Source of the DNA: Azovibrio restrictus
GTDB lineage: Bacteria > Pseudomonadota > Gammaproteobacteria > Burkholderiales > Rhodocyclaceae
DNA length: 5,640 bases
Assembly (NCBI GenBank): GCA_003252145.1
Contig: QKDJ01000293.1
Span: 1-5,640 of the forward strand
Reading direction: 5' to 3'
The notes below the pieces were generated by a model. It did not search any database. It had not been told where the DNA came from and saw only the letters and a list, made by a program, of their open reading frames with translations. The position numbers were made by a program, and so were the translations under genes. Shown in pieces: positions 1-5,640 of this stretch; within the stretch, counting starts at the first letter, position 1; each line of letters opens with the position of its first letter.

Positions 1-1218
1 AAGTTCATGGGTATCGGCATGTCCCAGCCCGACGGTCTGGGTCTGGTGTTCAACCCGCCCCCCATCCGGGGTCTGGGTACCGCGGGTGGCTTCGAGGTCT
101 ATGTGCAGAACCGTGCTGACGGTGCCGCCAAGAGCCTGAACGAGGTCACCCAGCAATTCATGGCCGAACTGCAGAAGCATCCGGAATTCACGCGGATTTC
201 CACCTTCTATCGTCCCACCGTGCCCCAGTTGTTCGTGGAAGTGGATGAAGCCAAGGCCATTGCCCTGGGGATTCCCATCGCTGACATCTATGACACCCTG
301 CAGAGCACCATGGGCGCTCTGTATGTGAACGACTTCAACCTGGGTAGTAAGGTTTATCGCGTGCAATTGCAGGCCGATGCCAATTACCGGATGAAGCCTG
401 AGGACCTGGGCAAGGTCTATGTGCGTAGCAGCACCACCAACGCCATGATCCCCATTTCCGCCATCAGTACGGTGAAGCGCGTGGTGGGTCCTGAACAGGT
501 GGAACGCTTCAATGGCTTCCTCTCTTCCAAGATCATGGGTGACTCCAAGCCCGGCGTCAGCTCTGGCGATGCCATCAAGATCGTGGAAGACGTGGCGGCC
601 GCCACCCTGCCCGAGGGTTACACCATTGCCTGGACAGGTCAGGCCTTCCAGGAAAAGCGCACCTCCGGCTCCTCGGCCCAGGCCTTTGGCTTCGCCATCA
701 TCATGGTGTTCCTGATTCTGGCCGCCCAGTACGAGAAGTGGTCCCTGCCTGTGGCCGTGATCATGGCCGTGCCTTTCGCCCTGATGGGGGCGCTTACCGC
801 CGTCTGGCTGCGTGGCATGCCCAATGACATCTACTTCCAGATCGGTCTGGTGGTACTGATTGGTCTCGCCTCGAAAAACGCCATTCTGATTGTGGAATTT
901 GCCGCCCAGAAGTACGCGGAAGGCATGAAGGTGGCGGACGCCGCCATCGAAGCAGCCCGTCTGCGCTTCCGCCCCATCGTCATGACCTCCCTGGCCTTCG
1001 TGTTGGGGGTCTTCCCCCTGGTGAAGGCCACGGGTGCCGGTGCGGCAGCCCGTCAGTCCATGGGTACCGGCGTGTTCGGGGGCATGATTGCCGCCACCTT
1101 CATCGCCACCATCTTCGTACCTCTCTTCTTCAAATGGCTGGAAAAGGGCAGTCAACCCCTGCCCGCCGGTCATGACCATGGTCAAGAGAATGACCAGGAG
1201 GAAAACTCCCATGCGTAA
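1..1218 (+). CDS. RND multidrug efflux permease, HAE1/AcrB type (C-terminal part, 5' truncated by window)
   Basis: This is the inner-membrane, proton-driven pump subunit of a tripartite efflux system. The frame is open from base 1, and the first ATG at position 7 is internal, so about 405 C-terminal codons of a protein normally near 1,050 residues are visible. The first ~220 residues are the second periplasmic porter/docking region; they carry AcrB-like stretches such as LGTAGGFE, ALGIPIADIYDTL, YVNDF and NYRMKPEDLG. Five membrane segments follow (roughly visible residues 229-244, 251-270, 278-300, 324-342 and 356-380), corresponding to TM8-TM12. The family block YFQIGLVVLIGLASKNAILI and the later RFRPIVMTSLAFVLGVFPLV are close to AcrB. 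The proton-relay Asp pair of TM4 lies upstream and cannot be checked. The cytoplasmic tail is acidic and contains three His (GHDHGQENDQEENSHA). The stop codon overlaps the next gene's start by 8 bases. The family call is secure; the substrate range cannot be read from the sequence. Confidence 0.96.
   Translation, partial: KFMGIGMSQPDGLGLVFNPPPIRGLGTAGGFEVYVQNRADGAAKSLNEVTQQFMAELQKHPEFTRISTFYRPTVPQLFVEVDEAKAIALGIPIADIYDTLQSTMGALYVNDFNLGSKVYRVQLQADANYRMKPEDLGKVYVRSSTTNAMIPISAISTVKRVVGPEQVERFNGFLSSKIMGDSKPGVSSGDAIKIVEDVAAATLPEGYTIAWTGQAFQEKRTSGSSAQAFGFAIIMVFLILAAQYEKWSLPVAVIMAVPFALMGALTAVWLRGMPNDIYFQIGLVVLIGLASKNAILIVEFAAQKYAEGMKVADAAIEAARLRFRPIVMTSLAFVLGVFPLVKATGAGAAARQSMGTGVFGGMIAATFIATIFVPLFFKWLEKGSQPLPAGHDHGQENDQEENSHA
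1196..1202 (+). promoter_or_regulatory. Strong Shine-Dalgarno fixing the outer-membrane channel start
   Basis: AGGAGGA lies inside the end of the permease gene and ends 8 bases before the ATG at 1211, which is ideal spacing. It picks 1211 over the in-frame upstream ATG at 1088. The peptide that begins at 1211 is a clean lipoprotein signal, which agrees with this choice. Confidence 0.85.
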
Positions 1219-2671
1219 GCCTTTGCTTAAAGCTCCCCTGGCTGCCGCTCTGAGCAGTGCCCTGTTCATGGCCGGTTGCGCTATCGGTCCCGATTTCATG
1301 CGTCCCGACAATGGGTTGCCGGAGCGTTATGAAGCCAGCGCCGAGACCTCCGATGCAGCGTCCACCACTCCCGCAGCCCCGGTTCACGCGGAATGGTGGA
1401 CCCTGTTCGACGATGCCTACCTGAACACCTTGATGACCCAGGCCCTGGAAAACAACCAGGACCTGATGGCCGCCGCCGCCCGTATGGAAGCGGCCCAGGC
1501 AGCCTCCCGGGAAGCCTGGGCCGACTACGTCCCCAGTGTGGACCTCAATGCCAGCTCCACCCGCAGCCGCACCAGCGGCGATACGGCCAGCGGCAGGACC
1601 CAAGGCTCCACCACCAGCACTGACCGGCGTGTGGCCATGGGCATCAGCTATGAGCTGGATATCTGGGGCCGTATCCGTCGCAGCAATGAAGCGGCCCGGG
1701 CCACAGCCCTGTCCAGCGAATTTGCCCGGGATGCCCTGCGCCTCTCCCTGGCCGGCCAGGTCACCGACGAATACCTGACCCTGCGGGCTCTGGACGCTGA
1801 ATTACAGGTGACCCGGGAAACCCTGGACAGCCAGGCGGAAACCCTGAAGATCGTGCGTGCCCGGGTAGATGCCGGTGCTGACTCCCCTCTGGAACTCGCC
1901 CAAGCCCAGGCTTCCTACGCCAATGCCCAGGCCCAGCTCAACCAGCTGCAACGCCAGCGTGCCCTGAGCGAACACCAGTTGGGGCTGCTCACCGGACAGC
2001 CTGCGCTCAAGGTGACCACGGGTGAATTCAAGAAATTGCCCCTGCCCCCCCTGCCACCGGTTGGTCTGCCCTCCTCCCTGCTGGAAGCCCGCCCTGACGT
2101 GCGCCAGTCCGAGGAACTGCTGGTAGCCGCCAACGCCCGCATCGGCGTGGCCAAGGCCGCCTACTTCCCCACCATCAGTCTGACGGGGCTGCTGGGTAGC
2201 GAAAGTGCCTCCCTGTCCAATCTGTTCTCCGGCAGCGCGGCCATCTGGTCCTATGGTGCTGCCCTGGCCATGCCTATTTTCAATGCAGGCAAAACCGGCG
2301 CCCAGGTGGATCAGGCCACCGCCGCCCAGAAGGAAGCCCTGGCCAATTACCGGATGACGGTACAGACCTCTTTCCGGGAAGTGAAAGACGCCCTGGTGAC
2401 CCTGAAGGAGTACAGCGAGGAAGAAATCGCCCTGGCCACCCAGGTGGATGCCTCCCGGCAGGCCCTGGACATTTCCAAGGCCCGTTACGAAGCCGGTTAC
2501 GTGAGCTTTCTGACCGTATTGGATAGCCAGCGTACCTTCAACAATGCCCAACTCCTGTATCTGGAGCTGCGCAAGAACCGCCTGTCGGCGGCTGTGGACC
2601 TGTTCAAGGCTCTGGGTGGTGGTTGGAAACAGGAAACCCCCGAGTCCAGTGATCCGGCCAAAGCAGGCTGA
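1211..2671 (+). CDS. Outer-membrane efflux channel lipoprotein, NodT/OprM (TolC-like) family
   Basis: This protein is the trimeric outer-membrane exit duct of the RND pump. It has 486 residues from the ATG at 1211, a normal family length. The N-terminus is a lipoprotein signal: basic MRKPLLK, a hydrophobic stretch, then the lipobox MAGC with the acylated Cys at residue 23. The +2 residue is Ala, not Asp, which fits sorting to the outer membrane. Two outer-membrane-efflux repeats follow. The first contains YELDIWGRIR (residues 147-156), the usual family motif, followed by long Ala/Gln-rich helices. The second contains ARPDVRQSE (293-301), then ANARIGVAKAAYFPTISLTG and PIFNAGK (from about 355). 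The end has the typical ALGGGW (467-472). It overlaps the permease gene by 8 bases in another frame and has a strong ribosome-binding site at 1196-1202, so coupled translation is likely. The repressor gene starts 2 bases after its stop. An earlier start at 1088 would add 41 residues ahead of the signal peptide and is rejected. Confidence 0.96.
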   Translation: MRKPLLKAPLAAALSSALFMAGCAIGPDFMRPDNGLPERYEASAETSDAASTTPAAPVHAEWWTLFDDAYLNTLMTQALENNQDLMAAAARMEAAQAASREAWADYVPSVDLNASSTRSRTSGDTASGRTQGSTTSTDRRVAMGISYELDIWGRIRRSNEAARATALSSEFARDALRLSLAGQVTDEYLTLRALDAELQVTRETLDSQAETLKIVRARVDAGADSPLELAQAQASYANAQAQLNQLQRQRALSEHQLGLLTGQPALKVTTGEFKKLPLPPLPPVGLPSSLLEARPDVRQSEELLVAANARIGVAKAAYFPTISLTGLLGSESASLSNLFSGSAAIWSYGAALAMPIFNAGKTGAQVDQATAAQKEALANYRMTVQTSFREVKDALVTLKEYSEEEIALATQVDASRQALDISKARYEAGYVSFLTVLDSQRTFNNAQLLYLELRKNRLSAAVDLFKALGGGWKQETPESSDPAKAG

Positions 2672-2673
2672 TC

Positions 2674-3294
2674 ATGGTCAGGAAAACCAAGGAAGACGCC
2701 CAGGTCACCCGCAACCGCATCCTGGATGCGGCTGTGGAGCTTTTTGGCCAGAAGGGCGTTTCCCAGACCTCCCTGAATGACATTGCCAGGGAAGCCGGAG
2801 TGACCCGGGGCGCCATCTACTGGCACTTCGAGAACAAGGTGGATCTGTTCAATGCCATGATGGAACGCTTGGTCTGCCCCCTGATGCTCAACAGCGAAGA
2901 ACGTCAGCAACTGATAAATCAGGACCCTCTGGGCTTCCTGCGTTCAGCCACCCTGGAATTCATGCTCAAGCTCAGTTCAGACCCGGATTACAGCAAGGTC
3001 TTTGAGATTTTCTGGCACAAGTGCGAATACGTGGGAGAAATGGCTGCCCTCCGCCAGAAGTACCTGGAGGAAGGGGAAAGCCATATCGACATCATCGAAA
3101 GGGCCATGATGCAAGCCCAGGAAAAGGGGCAGATCGATCGCCGCCTGACGCCCTACCAGGCCACCATTGGCCTGGTGGCTGTGGTGGATGGTCTGGCCTT
3201 CAACTGGACCAAGCGCTCAGAACTCTTTCCCCTGGAAATCTACGGCCCCCTGTTTCTGGACAACTACCTGATCAGTCTGGGTGCCCAGCTCTAA
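2674..3294 (+). CDS. TetR-family repressor of AcrR/TtgR type (efflux regulator)
   Basis: This is a ligand-responsive DNA-binding repressor, most likely of the pump operon itself. Its 206 residues are a usual TetR length. The N-terminus MVRKTKEDAQVTRNRILDAA closely resembles E. coli AcrR, and the helix-turn-helix spans about residues 33-52 (TSLNDIAREAGVTRGAIYWH, then FENKVDLF). The C-terminal ligand and dimer domain also looks AcrR-like: FWHKCEYVGEMA near residues 112-123 matches the FHKCEFVGEMA stretch of AcrR. The start at 2674 is supported by the AcrR-like first residues and by AGCAGG at 2662-2667, a moderate ribosome-binding site 6 bases upstream. It lies 2 bases after the channel gene and 3 bases before the deacetylase gene. 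Many relatives are instead transcribed divergently from their pump. Its operator should sit at the operon promoter, outside this window. The family call is very sure; control of this pump is inferred from similarity and position. Confidence 0.95.
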   Translation: MVRKTKEDAQVTRNRILDAAVELFGQKGVSQTSLNDIAREAGVTRGAIYWHFENKVDLFNAMMERLVCPLMLNSEERQQLINQDPLGFLRSATLEFMLKLSSDPDYSKVFEIFWHKCEYVGEMAALRQKYLEEGESHIDIIERAMMQAQEKGQIDRRLTPYQATIGLVAVVDGLAFNWTKRSELFPLEIYGPLFLDNYLISLGAQL

Positions 3295-3297
3295 GCC

Positions 3298-4206
3298 ATG
3301 CACCTGTATTACGCAGATGGTTTTGTCCTGCCTCTGCCGCCCGGGCATCGTTTTCCCATGGAAAAATATGCCCTGCTACGCCAGTCCCTGGAGCAATCCG
3401 GGGACTTTTCCCCCGCTGATTTCCGACTCCCTCCTGCCGCAGACAACGACACCCTGAGCCTGGCCCACGACCGGGGCTACATTGACCGGGTAACTAACGG
3501 CACTTTGACTCCAGAGGAACAGAAGGCCATCGGTTTTCCCTGGAGCCCGGAAATGGTGGAACGCTCCCGTCGTTCTGCTGGCGGCACCCTGGCTGCCGCT
3601 CGTTCAGCTCTTGAAACAGGCTGTGCTGCCAACCTGGCCGGAGGCACCCACCACGCCTTTGCCGATCGGGGAGAAGGTTTCTGCATTTTCAATGATGCGG
3701 CTGTCGCCACTTTGAAACTGTTGGCGGAAGGCCGAATCAACCGGGCCTTGATCGTGGATCTGGATGTGCATCAGGGCAATGGCACGGCCCGTATCCTGCG
3801 CCAGGAAAACCGGGTGTTCACTTTCTCCATGCACGGGGCCAACAACTACCCCTTTACCAAGGAAGAAAGCGACTTGGACGTGGAGTTGCCCGATGGCTGT
3901 AGTGATACCACCTATCTCATGCGCCTGGACGAACACCTGCAACTGGCCTTTGATCTGGCCCGGCCGGAACTGGTGATTTATCTGGCCGGGGCCGACCCCT
4001 ACCGGGATGACCGCTTAGGTCGTCTGAACCTGAGCCCGGAAGGCTTGCTGGAACGGGACAGGAAGGTGCTGGAAGAGTGCTGGGCCCGCCGGGTGCCCGT
4101 AGCCCTGGCCATGGCCGGTGGCTACGCCCGCCGCATCGAAGAAACGGTGTCCATCCAATGCGCCACCGTGCGTCTGGCCCGCCAGCTCCGCTTCGAACTC
4201 ACCTGA
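3298..4206 (+). CDS. Histone-deacetylase-family zinc amidohydrolase (class IV/HDAC11-like)
   Basis: This is an arginase/deacetylase-fold enzyme predicted to hydrolyse acyl-amide bonds such as acetyl-lysine-type groups. It has 302 residues and no signal peptide or membrane segment, so it should be cytoplasmic. The start fits the family opening (HLYYADGFVLPLPPGHRFPM). The active site looks complete: tandem His118-His119 in GGTHHAFADRGEGFCIFND, zinc ligands Asp156 and His158 in VDLDVHQGNGT, third zinc ligand Asp233 in LAGADPYRDD, and catalytic Tyr276 in MAGGY. The GGTHHAFADRGEGFC pattern resembles class IV (HDAC11-type) enzymes. The short length and lack of an obvious extra loop argue against a typical acetylpolyamine amidohydrolase, but do not exclude it. 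No clear Shine-Dalgarno precedes the ATG, which follows the repressor stop by 3 bases, so translation may depend on coupling. The true substrate is unknown; bacteria lack histones, so the family name should not be read literally. Its place at the end of an efflux operon is the notable point. Confidence 0.92.
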   Translation: MHLYYADGFVLPLPPGHRFPMEKYALLRQSLEQSGDFSPADFRLPPAADNDTLSLAHDRGYIDRVTNGTLTPEEQKAIGFPWSPEMVERSRRSAGGTLAAARSALETGCAANLAGGTHHAFADRGEGFCIFNDAAVATLKLLAEGRINRALIVDLDVHQGNGTARILRQENRVFTFSMHGANNYPFTKEESDLDVELPDGCSDTTYLMRLDEHLQLAFDLARPELVIYLAGADPYRDDRLGRLNLSPEGLLERDRKVLEECWARRVPVALAMAGGYARRIEETVSIQCATVRLARQLRFELT

Positions 4207-4215
4207 CCGGAGTTC
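4195..4215. repeat. Short inverted repeat across the convergent gene ends
   Basis: GAACTC (4195-4200) and GAGTTC (4210-4215) form a perfect 6-base inverted repeat around a 9-base loop. It spans the deacetylase stop and reaches into the stop codon of the opposing gene. It might be a weak bidirectional transcription end, but the stem is short, there is no T-run on either side, and chance is a fair explanation. Confidence 0.25.
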
Positions 4216-5640
4216 AGCGTAGGCTGAATACAGCCCGGTTGCCCGGCTCCTCGCCGCCCCCCACCTGGGGCTCCAGCACGAAGACCCGCTCTTGAGGCAC
4301 GTTCCCGGTATTTACCAACCAGTCCCGCACCCCTTGGGCCCGCAGCCTGGCCAGATTCCGGTAATCGTCTTCACTCACCTGCATGTGATCCAGCAGCAGT
4401 TTCTCCATGTCCGGCACCGGCAGACCCTTGGTCAGCCCGATCATGTTGCGCGGCTTGTCGAACTTGGCATCTTTGTACACCTGGGTCAGGTACTTCTCGT
4501 ACTCTTCGGCCGTCAGCTGCACCTCCCCAAGACGGACTGCGGCCTTACCCCGCGCCACATCGGCTGCCACTTTGCGGGATTTCACCTGGCGTTCCAGCAG
4601 CACCTTGCGATAGCCCTCCGTATCCTGGACCGGGTCCGCATGGCCGGTTACTTCCAGGGTCAGGGCTGGCCTATCCACCAGGGCCTTGGAAAGTTGCTGC
4701 AAGCGCTGCTCCGTTTCCGGAGAAATGGCCATGGCACCGCTGGCGAACTCCACGTAGGAAAGCTCTTCGCCGCCCCCGAACATGGAGCCCAGCAAGGTGA
4801 AGGGCGAGGTCACCGCCTTCAGCAGCAAATTCATGATGGCCTTGAAGACGATGCCGCCGATGCTGAATTGGGGATCATTGATGGAGCCGCTGACCGGCAA
4901 CTCAATGTCGATTTCCCCCTTGGAGTTTTTCAGGAGCGCCAGGGCCAGATTGATGGGTACCGACAGGGCATCGGGACTATCCACCTTGTCCCCCATGGTC
5001 AGTTGATCCAGGAAGATACGGTTGGTGGCCTGGAGCATGCCCTTTTCCACCTGGTAATGCACATCCACGGACAGCTTGCCCTTCTTGATGTTGTAGCCCA
5101 GGTAACGGCCGGAATAGGGGCTGAAGGCGGGCATGTCGATGCCCCGGGCCTGGGCCTTCACATCCAGGAACAACTCCTGGCTGAAAGGCTCCAGCTCGCC
5201 GGTGATATTGATGGGTGCCGTTTTATCCACCTTGCCCTGGATCAACAGCTTGCCCCGTTTCCCGGCTTCCAGGGGACCCACAGAGCCCTTCAACTGGGAC
5301 AGATTGGCCGTGTAATTGAGCTTGATGAACTGGTCATTGAAGATGACCGTGCCCCCATCCAGGGTGAAGCGCCCCAGAGCCACTGGCAGGGGCTCGGACT
5401 TGCGGGCCACCGGGGCTGACTGCTCCCCTTCCCGCGCCCCGGGCGTCACCGTCGTGGCCTGCACATCACTGGCACTGACCATGGGCTCGGCTGGCGTTTC
5501 CGGCGCCTGGGCAGCCACGGCCTTGGGCTTGTCGCCCCGCAGCAGGCGGTCCAGTTGCAGTTCCCCATCCGGGGTCACCAGCAGGCGAGCGAAGAAACGC
5601 TGAAGGCGAACGTCATCCAGTTTCAGATGGAAAGGTTCGC
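4214..5640 (-). CDS. DUF748/AsmA-like envelope protein with C-terminal OmpA-like region (N-terminus beyond window)
   Basis: About 474 C-terminal codons are visible. The frame stays open to the right edge (…EPFHLKLDDVRLQRFFARLL before the GTG at 5578-5576), so that GTG is internal. Numbering from it, residues 15-65 are a Pro/Ala/Glu-rich linker. Residues 66-240 are beta-rich AsmA/DUF748-type sequence (LGRFTLDGGTVIFNDQFIK, ITGELEPFS, FSPYSGRYLGYNIKKGKLSV, VSGSINDPQFSIGG). A hydrophobic segment follows (242-269, VFKAIMNLLLKAVTSPFTLL), then GGGEELSYVEFASG, a stretch I recall as typical of DUF748 proteins. From 284 on there is an OmpA-like start (SPETEQRLQQLSKAL, then EVTGHADP with Asp315) and an OmpA-like end (LARLRAQGVRDWL … RVFVLEP … NRAVFSLR). 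Relatives are large proteins of the cell envelope; AsmA-like proteins are linked to lipid transport or outer-membrane homeostasis. The precise role is not known. It is convergent with the deacetylase gene, with 7 bases between stops, so it is not part of the efflux operon. Confidence 0.85.
   Translation of the reverse strand, partial: EPFHLKLDDVRLQRFFARLLVTPDGELQLDRLLRGDKPKAVAAQAPETPAEPMVSASDVQATTVTPGAREGEQSAPVARKSEPLPVALGRFTLDGGTVIFNDQFIKLNYTANLSQLKGSVGPLEAGKRGKLLIQGKVDKTAPINITGELEPFSQELFLDVKAQARGIDMPAFSPYSGRYLGYNIKKGKLSVDVHYQVEKGMLQATNRIFLDQLTMGDKVDSPDALSVPINLALALLKNSKGEIDIELPVSGSINDPQFSIGGIVFKAIMNLLLKAVTSPFTLLGSMFGGGEELSYVEFASGAMAISPETEQRLQQLSKALVDRPALTLEVTGHADPVQDTEGYRKVLLERQVKSRKVAADVARGKAAVRLGEVQLTAEEYEKYLTQVYKDAKFDKPRNMIGLTKGLPVPDMEKLLLDHMQVSEDDYRNLARLRAQGVRDWLVNTGNVPQERVFVLEPQVGGGEEPGNRAVFSLR

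Noticed and set aside
1088..1210. Upstream ATG that would extend the channel protein by 41 residues
   Set aside because: It lies deep in the permease gene and puts a Pro/Ser/Arg-rich peptide before the lipoprotein signal; the ATG at 1211 has the ideal ribosome-binding site and signal peptide.
1802..2551. A 249-codon minus-strand open frame inside the channel gene
   Set aside because: The translation is Gly/Gln-rich low-complexity without domain features, and the + strand gene here is certain.
3021..3419. A 132-codon + strand frame across the repressor/deacetylase junction
   Set aside because: It is out of frame with two well-supported genes and its Pro/Gly/Arg-rich translation is typical of a GC-driven shadow.
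3298..4206. Acetylpolyamine amidohydrolase as the specific call for the deacetylase
   Set aside because: The protein is shorter than typical members, no extra dimer loop is obvious, and the His-His region looks more like class IV enzymes; only the broad family is claimed.
4292..5419. A 375-codon open frame on the + strand opposite the DUF748 gene
   Set aside because: It is antisense to a gene with clear protein-family character, and its His/Gln/Gly-rich translation has no recognisable domain. Long shadow frames are common opposite GC-rich genes.
5576..5578. GTG as the start of the minus-strand DUF748 protein
   Set aside because: The frame continues without a stop to the window edge with plausible protein sequence, and family members are much longer, so this is an internal Val codon.

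Overview
The window is GC-rich, almost fully coding DNA of proteobacterial type. A tripartite RND efflux pump, an AcrR/TtgR-type repressor and a DUF748 (AsmA-like) envelope protein point to a Gram-negative. A betaproteobacterium, possibly of the Rhodocyclaceae, is my guess from codon use and gene style; the sequence alone does not prove it.

Layout. Positions 1-4206 hold four genes on the + strand that read as the distal part of one operon. They are the C-terminal ~40% of an RND (HAE1/AcrB-type) inner-membrane pump (1-1218, cut by the window edge), its outer-membrane channel lipoprotein of the NodT/OprM family (1211-2671), an AcrR-like TetR repressor (2674-3294), and a zinc-dependent histone-deacetylase-family hydrolase (3298-4206). 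The junctions are an 8-base overlap, a 2-base gap and a 3-base gap, so there is no room for internal promoters or terminators between them. The periplasmic adaptor gene, the operon promoter and the repressor's operator should lie upstream of position 1. Positions 4214-5640 hold the C-terminal part of a convergent minus-strand gene for a DUF748/AsmA-like protein, whose N-terminus lies beyond the right edge. Only 7 bases separate the two convergent stop codons.

How the genes work together. The pump and channel, with the unseen adaptor, would export drugs or other amphiphiles from the inner membrane and periplasm to the outside. The repressor, encoded inside the operon it probably controls, would give ligand-responsive negative autoregulation. 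The deacetylase-like enzyme is the unexpected member: it is complete, has all the visible active-site residues, and is placed so that it is co-expressed with the pump. It may modify an acylated substrate linked to the exported compounds, but that is inference. The DUF748 protein is probably a separate transcription unit concerned with the envelope. No RNA gene, mobile element, CRISPR array or intergenic stretch above 10 bases is seen. I did not find a convincing wholly new system; the most interesting points are the deacetylase in the efflux operon and an apparently split OmpA-like domain in the DUF748 protein.
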